From positions 124,001-188,000 of the forward strand of contig NZ_JANIOA010000001.1 in NCBI RefSeq assembly GCF_025175675.1: 64,000 nt of DNA, in the 5' to 3' direction. The notes under the pieces were generated by a model, which saw nothing but the letters and a program-made list of their open reading frames with translations, made no database searches and had not been told where the DNA came from. Shown in pieces: positions 1-8,187 of the stretch (positions are counted from its first letter, which is position 1; every line of letters starts with the position of its first letter). Origin of the DNA: Sedimenticola hydrogenitrophicus (lineage in GTDB: Bacteria > Pseudomonadota > Gammaproteobacteria > Chromatiales > Chromatiaceae). The position numbers and the translations under genes were made by a program.

Positions 1-495
1 GTACAGGGGCCAGAAGGCCTCGTCGAAGGAGAAGTTGAAATGCACCCCGGCGATCACCTGCATGGTGCGGCCGTAGCGATGACCGAGGCCGCGACGATAG
101 ACATTCTTCATGATCCCGGCATTGGAGGTGCCGTAATAGGCCAGGGGGATATTATCCCCGCCATCCAGCACGCAGGGCATGCTGGTGGCCCACAGGTACT
201 CGTTATCCAGGTGATCGTAGACGAATTTCTGGGTGTCGCGAAGAAAATCCAGCGCCTGCCCGGAACGCACGAAGGGCGGCGTTATCAGCTCGGCAAGGGC
301 CTCGGAGTAGTCGGTGGTGATGTAGGGATGGGTGAGTGCCGAGCCCAGTGCCGGCGGGTGCGGCCGCTGCGAGATGCCGCCGTCCTCCGAGACCCGCAGG
401 CTCTCCTTCTCAAGACCTACCGCCCCACCGCTGGCGAGATAGCGTCCAATATCATCCGGCAACTGGCGGATACGGTTTTCTACTGATTGATACAA
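1..495 (-). CDS. gshA: Glutamate-cysteine ligase, N-terminal part (cut by window edge)
   Basis: The reverse strand reads an open frame from 495 to the left edge. It carries the GshA N-terminal pattern: GLEKESLRVS, then THPYITTDYSEALAELITPP, then TSNAGIMKNVYRRGLGHRYG and a GVHFNFSF segment. GshA makes gamma-glutamylcysteine from glutamate and cysteine with ATP, the first step of glutathione synthesis in the cytoplasm. The only start in frame after an upstream stop is TTG at 495; the E. coli gene also starts with TTG, which supports this choice. About 165 residues are visible; the rest lies outside the window. Upstream sits a family-A palindromic element. Confidence 0.9.
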   Translation of the reverse strand, partial: MYQSVENRIRQLPDDIGRYLASGGAVGLEKESLRVSEDGGISQRPHPPALGSALTHPYITTDYSEALAELITPPFVRSGQALDFLRDTQKFVYDHLDNEYLWATSMPCVLDGGDNIPLAYYGTSNAGIMKNVYRRGLGHRYGRTMQVIAGVHFNFSFDEAFWPLY

Positions 496-591
496 TCGCT
501 TGGTCCCAGGTATGGTCTGTTCTGGTTGTTCGTCCCACCGGCACCGGAAACGACGCTGGATTGTCTGGCAGGGCGGCTGCTGGCATTATAA

Positions 592-748
592 GGGCCTGTC
601 AATAAATAACTACTACGTCTCGCTGGTCTTTTCGTCCGCCTTCGGCGTTACGGCAAGGCTTACATAGAGCGGCTATGCGCGCCTTGCCGTGCCTTGAAGG
701 CAAACGAAAATCCGGCGCAATACATAGCAGTTATTTCTTTCCAGGCCC
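592..748. repeat. Family-A palindromic element, copy 1 (157 bp)
   Basis: The element has imperfect terminal inverted repeats (GGGCCTGTCAATAAATAAC against GGGCCTGGAAAGAAATAAC) and a TAA duplication at 589-591 and 749-751. Its interior is a long imperfect hairpin. A second copy of the same length lies at 59468-59624. No ORF of its own is visible. It fills part of the gap between gshA and the peptidase gene. Confidence 0.8.
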
Positions 749-823
749 TAACCGGCGGGGCGGCCTTCTGTCCGATACGTGACCGCCACTGCCGCAGGAC
801 ACCCCCTGGGTGTTATGTGTTCA

Positions 824-982
824 GGGCTCGCGCAAGAATAATTTCGTAGTACCGAGGGCGTCACTGGACCACGCCGGCAAGGCACGCTTTGCAGGCAATG
901 GCCGCTCCCTTGCCAAAAAGCGTAACGCCGGCGGCGGGGTGCAGTGGCGACCGAATACCGGAACTTATTCTTGCGCGAACCC
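824..982. repeat. Family-B palindromic element, copy 1 (159 bp)
   Basis: The ends are GGGCTCGCGCAAGAATAA and its near complement. The flanks are TCA (821-823) and TTA (983-985), probably a decayed TTA duplication. The interior matches the copies at 18415, 45116 and 60882. It lies 55 bp upstream of the peptidase gene. Confidence 0.8.
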
Positions 983-1037
983 TTAGCCTCAGGTTGGGCA
1001 AAGATAAGCGAAAATCAATAGCCAGGATAATCCAACT

Positions 1038-1946
1038 TTGAAGATGTCCATTTTTTTCGCCCTGCTTCTGGCCTTCAGTCAGTTGCAGGCAGGGGAGGAG
1101 CATCCCGGGCGAATCAAGCCGCAACCCGGGGCGCCAGGCCAAACATCCGCCACCCTCTCCCCAGCCGGCAGCGAAGCCTGGAACGGACTGGACCACAAGA
1201 AGCTGAAACTGCGCTCCGCCTCCGCGCTGATCGTGGACGGCAGTGGCAACAGAATCTACAGCAAACAGAGCCAGACCCCGCTGCCGATCGGTTCCATCAC
1301 CAAGCTGATGACGGTCATGGTCATACTCGATGCCCAACTGCCCCTTGAGGAGAAGATCCGTATCACCAAGCAGGACCGGGACCTGATCCGGTTGACCGGT
1401 TCAAGGCTTCGCTATGGCGCCACCCTGAGTCGCGGCCGTCTGCTCGATCTGGCACTGATGGCTTCAGAGAACCGGGCCGCCAGCGCCCTGGCGCGGACCT
1501 ATCCCGGCGGCACCGGGCGGTTTATCCAGGCGATGAATGCAAAGGCCAGGCAACTGGGAATGAGAGGTAGCCGGTTCACCGATGCCGCCGGACTGGATGC
1601 GGGTAATGTCGCCAGCCCCGAGGACCTAGTGAAAATGGTCAGGGCGGCCAGCAAATATCCGGAAATCGTGCAAGCCACCACCCGCCTAAAGCTGGATGTC
1701 CGTCCCTATCCCCGGCTTGGGCCGCTGACCTATGGCAATACCAATCGCCTGCTGAAGAACCAAGCCTGGGAGATCTCCCTCAGCAAGACCGGTTATATCA
1801 ATGAGGCGGGACGCTGTCTGGTAATGCTGGCCAGGGTCAACGGACGTGAACTGATCTTTGTGCTGCTCAATTCATTCGGCAAGCTGACCCCGTTCGGCGA
1901 TGCCAACAGGGTCAGGAAATGGATCGAACGGGGTGTTTCGGGATAG
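1038..1946 (+). CDS. pbpG: D-alanyl-D-alanine endopeptidase, PBP7 type
   Basis: This is a serine peptidase of the low-molecular-mass penicillin-binding class, cutting peptidoglycan cross-links in the periplasm. A signal peptide occupies about residues 1-19. The three active-site motifs are all present in order: SITK at 86-89, SEN at 143-145 and KTG at 250-252. At 302 residues it matches PBP7/PbpG better than the longer DacA carboxypeptidases. The start is TTG at 1038, with AGGA 11 bp upstream; ATG at 1044 is the alternative. A family-B element lies just upstream and a nested element just downstream. Confidence 0.85.
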   Translation: MKMSIFFALLLAFSQLQAGEEHPGRIKPQPGAPGQTSATLSPAGSEAWNGLDHKKLKLRSASALIVDGSGNRIYSKQSQTPLPIGSITKLMTVMVILDAQLPLEEKIRITKQDRDLIRLTGSRLRYGATLSRGRLLDLALMASENRAASALARTYPGGTGRFIQAMNAKARQLGMRGSRFTDAAGLDAGNVASPEDLVKMVRAASKYPEIVQATTRLKLDVRPYPRLGPLTYGNTNRLLKNQAWEISLSKTGYINEAGRCLVMLARVNGRELIFVLLNSFGKLTPFGDANRVRKWIERGVSG

Positions 1947-1951
1947 ACTTA

Positions 1952-2292
1952 GGGCTCGCGCAAGGTAACTACTCACCCGGTCGGTAGGTGATTGGCCTGC
2001 CTTGTTGGCCGATCTTGATGGCGCCTCGAATCCGGCCCCTTTTTCAGATTCAAGCCTGCCCTTGTTTGAGCGAAGCGAGTTTGGGCAGGCGCTGAAAAAG
2101 GGGCCGGATTCGAGGAGGCAAGCCATCGTGTGAGGCCGGCAAGGCAGGCCAATCATCCCGTGAGCATTGGTGAGGAGTGGTACATGGATGTACCGTTTAC
2201 GGACCTGAGGATGGCATGCGCCTACCGGCTTATCCACCCTACATCCTTACCCCGTGAGTAGTTACTACCGAAACTTATTTTTGCGCGAGCCC
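1952..2292. repeat. Nested element: family-B ends around C, with D inside C
   Basis: Family-B termini stand at 1952-1964 and about 2266-2292, with TTA duplications at 1949-1951 and 2293-2295. Between them is a family-C element (1965-2265) with termini GTAACTACTCA and its complement; most of the B interior is gone. C itself is interrupted by a family-D unit (2165-2250) flanked by CCCGTGAG at 2157-2164 and 2251-2258. The right-hand TTA doubles as the prc stop codon. Confidence 0.8.
2165..2250. repeat. Family-D unit with 8-bp target duplication
   Basis: This 86-bp segment lies between two copies of CCCGTGAG inside the family-C element. It carries the sequence recurring at 40398-40509 and 55576-55651, with GAGTGGTACATGGATGTACC as its centre and a CCACCCTAC end. 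Confidence 0.75.
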
Positions 2293-4383
2293 TTAGTTGA
2301 CCATGGCCGCCCGGGTCTGCCCACCGATATAATCGGCCAGGATATGCGCCGCCTCGTTAAGCATGATGCGGGCGACCGGATCGTCCCGATCAGCCGCCGG
2401 ATCGGCACGCTCGGCCTCCGCATCCACATCATCGGGTTCCGGATCGAGACCGATGGCCGTCAGGAAACGGTTCTTCTCCGCCTTGCGGCGTTGTTCCCTC
2501 TGGTTCCACTCGATCTCCCGATCCTTTTCCAGCAGCGACACCGTCTCCTGGGCCTTGATCTCCTTCAACATCGCTTCGACCTGCGAGAGGTAGATAAAGC
2601 CGGGATCCTCCTTGATCCGTAACTGATGCATCTGGCGATAGCGCTCCAACTGGTCCAGACCTTCCACCTGATAGTTCACCGCCGCAATTTTGGCCCAGGG
2701 GAGTGCATTCTCCAGGCTCCGCTCACCCTGGTCATCAGACTGCACCGCGGAAGGATAAACAATATCCGGGACAACGCCCTTGAACTGGGTGCTGCCGCCG
2801 TTCACCCGGAAAAACTGCGCCATGGTGAGGCGCAGACGGCCCAGGTTTTTGTCGCCGTAGCGGACAAACCGTCCGAGATCGACCAGGGTCTGCACCGTTC
2901 CCTTACCAAAGGTGGGCTCGCCGATGATAATCCCCCGGTGATAATCCTGAATCGCCCCGGCGAAGATCTCCGAGGCGGAAGCACTGTGCCGGTCGACCAG
3001 GACCGCCAACGGTCCGGCATAGACCAGACTCGGATCGGGATCGCGCTCGATATCCAGATCGCCGGTGGCATTCTTCACCTGCACCACTGGGCCGGACGGG
3101 ATAAACAGCCCGGTCAACTCGGTGGCTTCAACCAGGGAACCACCGCCATTGCCACGCAAGTCGATGACAATACCGTCCACCCCTTCCGCTTCCAGTTCGT
3201 CGATCAACCGGCGTACATCGCGGGTGGTGCTGGTGAAATCCTCTTGCCCCTGGGAGTAGCCCTGGAAATCCCGGTAGAAGGCGGGGATATCAATCACCCC
3301 AATGCGCAGGTTTCCCGTGTTGCCCAGGTCCGGGATAATGAACTTCTTGGCCGCCTGATCCTCCAGCTTGATCTGATTGCGCACCAGCGTCACCTGTTTG
3401 GTGCGGCCCGCGGACCCTTCGTCCTCGGGTAACAGCTGTAATTGCACGGTGGTGCCCTTGGCGCCGCGGATAAGATCGACCACATCCTGCAGTCGCCAGC
3501 CGATCACGTCCTCTATCTCCCCGTCGGCACCCTGCCCGACCCCGACGATCCGGTCACCCGCACTGACCTGTCCACTCAGCGCTGCCGGGCCGCCGGCGAC
3601 GGTACGTTGCACCACCGTATATTCGTTCTCATTACTCAGCACGGCGCCGATCCCTTCCAGGGAAAGCCGCATGCTGATATCAAAATTCTCCGACACCCGC
3701 GGCGACATATAAGAGGTATGGGGCTCCAGGCTCAGGGTGTAGGAGTTGATGAAGACCTGGAACACGTCATCCGCATCCATCTGCCGGGTACGGCGCTGTA
3801 TGCCGGTATAACGTTTTTCCAGGGTACTCCTGATCTCATCCAGCGGTTTATCCTTCAGTTTCAGGTTGAGGATATCGCTCTTCACCTTCATGCGCCAAAG
3901 CTCATTCAGTTCCGCGGCATCGGCGGTCCACGGCGACTCCTCGCGATCGAATCGATAGTTTTCGTTGATGGTGAAATCGTAATCCCTCTCCAGCAGCTTC
4001 AGGGCGTATCCGACCCGTTCGTCGACCCGCTGACGATAGACCCGGAAGATATTGAAAGCGGAATCGAGCCGGGCATCCTTCAGATCGTCATCCAGCTGAT
4101 CGCTGACCACGTTGAAGCGCTCTATATCGCTCTGGGTGAAGAAACTCTTGTTCGGGTCCAGCACCTCCAGATAGCGATTCATGATCGCCCGGGACATCTC
4201 GTCGTTGAGGTGCTGCTTCTTGTAATGATATTCGTTGATCACCTTAAGGATGATCAGTGTGGATTGTCGCTGCGAGCGATTCGGCTGCAGCTCGTCCAGC
4301 GGTACTTCCCGGACACTTGCCAGGACGGGCAGCAAGCCCAGGAGCAGGAGCAATGCCGAAAGCAGTAGATATCTGATTTTCAT
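2293..4383 (-). CDS. prc: Tail-specific C-terminal processing protease
   Basis: This is a periplasmic serine protease that degrades proteins with non-polar C-termini and trims cell-wall and lipoprotein substrates. It has a signal peptide at about 1-23 and an N-terminal helical region. A PDZ domain spans roughly 240-320, and the S41 core carries the Ser in SASASE (467-472) and Lys494 in TFGKGTVQ. A charged C-terminal domain follows. The 696 residues are close to E. coli Prc/Tsp length. The stop codon TAA (2293-2295) is the target duplication of the adjacent family-B element, so the insertion sits exactly at the end of the gene. The Nudix gene ends 88 bp upstream of the start, on the same strand. 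Confidence 0.93.
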   Translation of the reverse strand: MKIRYLLLSALLLLLGLLPVLASVREVPLDELQPNRSQRQSTLIILKVINEYHYKKQHLNDEMSRAIMNRYLEVLDPNKSFFTQSDIERFNVVSDQLDDDLKDARLDSAFNIFRVYRQRVDERVGYALKLLERDYDFTINENYRFDREESPWTADAAELNELWRMKVKSDILNLKLKDKPLDEIRSTLEKRYTGIQRRTRQMDADDVFQVFINSYTLSLEPHTSYMSPRVSENFDISMRLSLEGIGAVLSNENEYTVVQRTVAGGPAALSGQVSAGDRIVGVGQGADGEIEDVIGWRLQDVVDLIRGAKGTTVQLQLLPEDEGSAGRTKQVTLVRNQIKLEDQAAKKFIIPDLGNTGNLRIGVIDIPAFYRDFQGYSQGQEDFTSTTRDVRRLIDELEAEGVDGIVIDLRGNGGGSLVEATELTGLFIPSGPVVQVKNATGDLDIERDPDPSLVYAGPLAVLVDRHSASASEIFAGAIQDYHRGIIIGEPTFGKGTVQTLVDLGRFVRYGDKNLGRLRLTMAQFFRVNGGSTQFKGVVPDIVYPSAVQSDDQGERSLENALPWAKIAAVNYQVEGLDQLERYRQMHQLRIKEDPGFIYLSQVEAMLKEIKAQETVSLLEKDREIEWNQREQRRKAEKNRFLTAIGLDPEPDDVDAEAERADPAADRDDPVARIMLNEAAHILADYIGGQTRAAMVN

Positions 4384-4471
4384 AGAGTTAGGTCACATTC
4401 GCTAATCACCCGTTGGACCCCGGTTCTGTCCATTAGGTTTCATCACATCTTTAATGCAGTGTAACACGACG

Positions 4472-5347
4472 TTATAAGAAGTGGCGGGGAAGTGGCGGCA
4501 TTGAGGGATGCAGTGCCCCGAGCAGCGCCAGGTACTCCTCATCTTCGGGACCGATATAGCCGTGGCGAATGAGGAAATCGATTATCACCAGATTGCAGTT
4601 CAGCTTGAACTCACTGCTGTGCCTTACCAGCTCCATCACCTGTTCGACCGGCCAGAGATAGAATGACTGCACCTCGCCGTCCATGCAGTGAGGGACAAAT
4701 TCCTCGGGCAATTCAAGGTCATAACAGAACAGGGTATCGGGCTTGAAGCCCGTTGCCGTATCCATATGGTAGGTTACCGTCCCCACCGACGTCGCCTGCC
4801 GGGCCAGCTGCGCGGGGATCCCCGCCTCTTCCCAGCACTCCTTGGCCAGGTTCTCGGCCAGCGAGAGGCCATAAGGCAGTCCCCCCGCCGCCAGATTGTC
4901 CAGCCGGCCGGGGGCGTGCCTGCGGTCGTCGGCGCGGCGGCCGATCCACATCTTCAGTCCCGCCCCGGTGCGCACGAATCCGTTGACATGCTGGCCGTAG
5001 GCGCGGATGCCGAAACAGGGTGCCATGGCGCGATCGATCAGCAGCAACGGCTCCCCTCTACCCTCCGCCACGGCCGCGTAGCGCTCGCCATGAAATTGAC
5101 CCAACGCGCCCTGGGCGATCAGTTGTTCGAGGACCCCGGCCACCAGGGCGGAGCGTTCCTGCAGCCCGCCACCCCGGCAGTGGAGGGCGACAGCCTGCCC
5201 GGTGGTGGAAAAAATTTCCGGCCAGGATTGCAGCAACCCGGCAAACGCGGGCCGTACCCGCCCTACCGGTTGGTTCTCTATCGCAAAGGGGATAAAGCCG
5301 CTTGCGTCATGGTCGTTGCAGGCGGCCACATGATGCATAAAACCCAT
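4472..5347 (-). CDS. Nudix hydrolase with DUF4743-type N-terminal domain
   Basis: The C-terminal half carries a Nudix box, with GGLPYGLSLAENLAKECWEEAG as its core (read in two parts). The N-terminal half resembles the DUF4743 domain found ahead of Nudix domains in thiamin-pyrophosphokinase-like proteins. Nudix enzymes hydrolyse nucleoside diphosphate derivatives; the substrate here is unknown. The frame opens at 5407, but that extension is read through a strong hairpin. ATG at 5347 follows GGAG by 7 bp and gives the start MGFMHHVAAC, so it is preferred; ATG at 5353 is possible. A long inverted repeat ends just upstream. Confidence 0.8.
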   Translation of the reverse strand: MGFMHHVAACNDHDASGFIPFAIENQPVGRVRPAFAGLLQSWPEIFSTTGQAVALHCRGGGLQERSALVAGVLEQLIAQGALGQFHGERYAAVAEGRGEPLLLIDRAMAPCFGIRAYGQHVNGFVRTGAGLKMWIGRRADDRRHAPGRLDNLAAGGLPYGLSLAENLAKECWEEAGIPAQLARQATSVGTVTYHMDTATGFKPDTLFCYDLELPEEFVPHCMDGEVQSFYLWPVEQVMELVRHSSEFKLNCNLVIIDFLIRHGYIGPEDEEYLALLGALHPSMPPLPRHFL

Positions 5348-5358
5348 ACGCATACTCC

Positions 5359-5415
5359 AGTGCTCCGTCAACGTGATAATTGCGAGTTCAGTAATTATCA
5401 CGTTCACGGAGCACT
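5359..5415. promoter_or_regulatory. Long hairpin directly upstream of the Nudix gene
   Basis: The arms at 5359-5381 and 5393-5415 are 23 nt each with one mismatch and an 11-nt loop. No T-run follows on either strand, so it is not a standard terminator. It abuts the Nudix ribosome binding site (GGAG at 5355-5358 on the reverse strand) and lies 70 bp past the end of the M48 gene. It could be an operator, an mRNA-stability hairpin or a processing site. Confidence 0.6.
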
Positions 5416-5485
5416 AAACAGGCCGGCTTTTCATGCCGGCAAACTGGCTCGCAGCTTACCAACAAGCCGGATACAGGTCTGGTAA

Positions 5486-7057
5486 TCACTCCACAACAAC
5501 CGCACCGACGATGCGACTCTCCCAGCGGTTGAGCTGGCCGCCGTCGGTCAGCCGGATATCGGTGCGCAGCGCCGCCGTTTTTCCGGCGCCCAGCGTCCCC
5601 GGGAGCCGGTATTCCCCACGCACGGCTACCCCGCCGCCGCTCCCCCGCTCGCCCAACTGTATGCGAATATCCCGGGTCGCGACAGGGGTCGGATTTTGCA
5701 GCTGGATCACCACCACGCCCGACCTGTCGATCCCCAGCCGGCTCCTCAGATAGCGTTGCGGATTGGCCGGCAGGTCCAGCCGGACCAGCGCACTGGACGC
5801 CGCCTTGCCGGTCGCGGTCGAAGCCCCCGAGGCATGCTGAAAATGGGCGATGGCCGCCGGGCGATCCCCTCCCCGCAGCGCCAGTCCACCGAGCAGGTAA
5901 TGGGCATCCGCCGTCGGCAGCAGTTCCAGGCTGCGATTGAGATCCTGGCGGGCGCCGGATCTGTCACCCAACTCGGCCCTGAGTGCGCCCCGTCTCAGGA
6001 AGTGACGGAAGAAACCATCATCCAGGGCGACCGCCTTGTCATAGGCGGCCAATGCCTTCGGATAGGCCTTCCGCTGCTCCAGGGCATCGCCCCTGAGTCC
6101 GTAAAACAGCGCCTCGCGCGGCTCCAGGGCAATCGCCTGGCCGGCCAGTTCCAGCGCCCTGTCAGGCTGCTTTTTGCTCAGCGCCGCCACTCCCTTGTCG
6201 TAGGCGTCGTAGGCCGGGGCGGTTTTTTTCAGCACATCGACTATCCGCCGATAACGCTCCGTCCCCAGCTCCCCGCCGTTACCGAGTTCCCGCGCCCGCT
6301 GGCGGTTCTTCTCCACCCGTTCGGCGGAGGGGGGATGGCTGGCGAACAGCCCGCTCAGCCAGTTCTCCTTGCGATCCTTGGAGAGGCGGACAAAGGTCTC
6401 CTGAAGCCCGACCGCGGCCAGCGGATCGTAACCCGCCCGGGCCATATAGCTCATGCCGTAATAATCGGCCTCCAGCTCGGCATCCCGGGAATAGCTCTGG
6501 TTGAGCAGGTTGGCCCCGATCGCCGCCCCCCCCACCGCCAGCTGCGAATAATCGCTGTCGCGGGTGGCAACCCCGGCCGCCAGCAGCACGCCCTGCAGCA
6601 CCACCCCGCGCTCAATGCCCTTGGCGCCATGCCGCGCCGCCGCATGCACGATCTCATGCCCCAGCACGGAGGCCAGCTCCGCCTCATTGTTCAGCTCCAG
6701 CAGCAGCCCGCGGTTGACCGCGATCTTGCCCCCCGGCAGGGCCCAAGCATTGGGAGTGGAGTCGTTCAGCACCGCGAATTCGTAGGGGAGCTTGCGATCG
6801 CTGACGGCTCCCAGGCGCTGCCCCACCTGTTGCACATAGCGGGTCACCTCCGGTTCCAGCTTGTAATCACCGCCCTGCATCTGCCGACTCGGCGCATACT
6901 GCTCGCGGCCGATCTCCAGTTCGGTCCGTTCCGAGACCAGGGAGAGCTCACTCTTGCCGGTGACGGGATTGGTGGCACAGCCGGCGAGACCGGCCAGCAG
7001 CAGCGCGCCCCACACGCCCCGCGATACGATTTTAACGAGTTCCAATCGTCCGTTCAT
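5486..7057 (-). CDS. M48 metalloprotease lipoprotein with TPR repeats (BepA-like)
   Basis: This is probably an outer-membrane-assembly quality-control protease acting in the periplasm. A lipobox LAGC (Cys27) predicts lipid anchoring. The zinc motif HEIVH is at 134-138, and a downstream ELEAD supplies the third ligand. TPR repeats occupy roughly 285-420, as in BepA/YfgC. A further C-terminal domain of about 100 residues is not explained by BepA and looks like a beta-sandwich. The gene overlaps the end of mazG by 4 bp (ATGA), so the two are translationally coupled. Confidence 0.85.
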   Translation of the reverse strand: MNGRLELVKIVSRGVWGALLLAGLAGCATNPVTGKSELSLVSERTELEIGREQYAPSRQMQGGDYKLEPEVTRYVQQVGQRLGAVSDRKLPYEFAVLNDSTPNAWALPGGKIAVNRGLLLELNNEAELASVLGHEIVHAAARHGAKGIERGVVLQGVLLAAGVATRDSDYSQLAVGGAAIGANLLNQSYSRDAELEADYYGMSYMARAGYDPLAAVGLQETFVRLSKDRKENWLSGLFASHPPSAERVEKNRQRARELGNGGELGTERYRRIVDVLKKTAPAYDAYDKGVAALSKKQPDRALELAGQAIALEPREALFYGLRGDALEQRKAYPKALAAYDKAVALDDGFFRHFLRRGALRAELGDRSGARQDLNRSLELLPTADAHYLLGGLALRGGDRPAAIAHFQHASGASTATGKAASSALVRLDLPANPQRYLRSRLGIDRSGVVVIQLQNPTPVATRDIRIQLGERGSGGGVAVRGEYRLPGTLGAGKTAALRTDIRLTDGGQLNRWESRIVGAVVVE

Positions 7058-7851
7058 GTTTCGCCCTCCTTCCGTTTGGCCTCGTCCCAGGCCGCATCCA
7101 TGACCGCCAAGTCCGCCGCCGCCAGTGGCGTTCCCTGCTCTTGCAGGATAGCCTCCATGACGTTGAAACGTGCCTCAAATTTATCGTTGGTCGCCCGCAG
7201 CAGGCTCTCGGCATCGAAACCGAGATGCCGCGACAGGTTGACACAGCTGAACAACAGGTCGCCCATCTCCTCCGCGACCCGCGCCTGCGCCGCCCCGGCC
7301 TGGTTGAGTTCGGCCTCCAGTTCCGCCAGCTCCTCCCGCACCTTGGCCAGCACACCTGCCCGGTCCGGCCAGTCAAAACCGACCTTGGCCGCCCGCTTCT
7401 GCAATTTGCTCGCGCGTAGCAGGGCCGGCAGGGCCTGGGCCACGCCCGCCAGGTGACCGATACGCCCTTCCGCGGCACCTTTGCGCCGCTCCTCGGCCTT
7501 CAGTTGTTCCCAGGCGACACTCTGCTCCTCGGCATCCGCCACCCGGGCATCGGCAAACACATGGGGGTGCCGCCGGACCATTTTTTCGCAAATGCCGCGG
7601 ACCACATCATCGAAGTCGAACTGCCCCCGCTCACTGGCGATCCGGGCATAAAAAACCACCTGGAACAGCAGATCCCCCAGCTCCCCGCACAGCTCTCCCA
7701 TATCACCCCTGGTGATGCTGTCGGCCACCTCGTACGCCTCCTCGATGGTATAGGGAACTATAGTCTCCAGGGTCTGCTCCCTATCCCACGGGCAGCCGCC
7801 TCGGGGGTCACGCAGTTGCGCCATGATCGCTACCAGTCGCTGTATGCTCAT
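7054..7851 (-). CDS. mazG: Nucleoside triphosphate pyrophosphohydrolase MazG
   Basis: This enzyme hydrolyses NTPs and dNTPs to monophosphates plus pyrophosphate, limiting ppGpp or damaged nucleotides. Two MazG modules are visible: GCPWDREQTLETIVPY with EEAYEVADSI and GELGDLLFQVVF near the N-terminus, and EELAELEAEL with EEMGDLLFSCVNL in the C-terminal half. The frame opens at 7914, but ATG at 7851 has a purine-rich site (GAAAAGAG) just upstream and gives the family-typical start MSIQRLVAIM. It is the first gene of a two-gene unit with the M48 lipoprotein and is divergent from prkA. Confidence 0.93.
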   Translation of the reverse strand: MSIQRLVAIMAQLRDPRGGCPWDREQTLETIVPYTIEEAYEVADSITRGDMGELCGELGDLLFQVVFYARIASERGQFDFDDVVRGICEKMVRRHPHVFADARVADAEEQSVAWEQLKAEERRKGAAEGRIGHLAGVAQALPALLRASKLQKRAAKVGFDWPDRAGVLAKVREELAELEAELNQAGAAQARVAEEMGDLLFSCVNLSRHLGFDAESLLRATNDKFEARFNVMEAILQEQGTPLAAADLAVMDAAWDEAKRKEGET

Positions 7852-8187
7852 CTCTTTTCCGGATAATCGCCACGGATGGCGGAACGGATGGAAAACAGCC
7901 CGTTTCCAGGCCATTCATTGCGCTTGAAACTTATCCCGTCAAGCAGCGGTCTTTATATAAAACCCACGTTTTTTTTACAAACATTCGCGGCAGACCAAAC
8001 AAACATAAACTAAGCTTCGTGTGTAAGGTAGTACCGAAAACAAATCGGATAATACTAACAACAAGGTTGCGCTGACTGCGCAAAAGGAAATCAGGCAGCG
8101 GACAATCTGGGCGAGGAGACTACTGACACCATACTGCGGTAAATGCGGATGGCGGTGCCGTATAACACTATCAGGAGGGACGACTCC

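Noticed and set aside
861-1337. Reverse-strand ORF of 158 residues
   Set aside because: It runs through the family-B element and antisense to pbpG; no family match.
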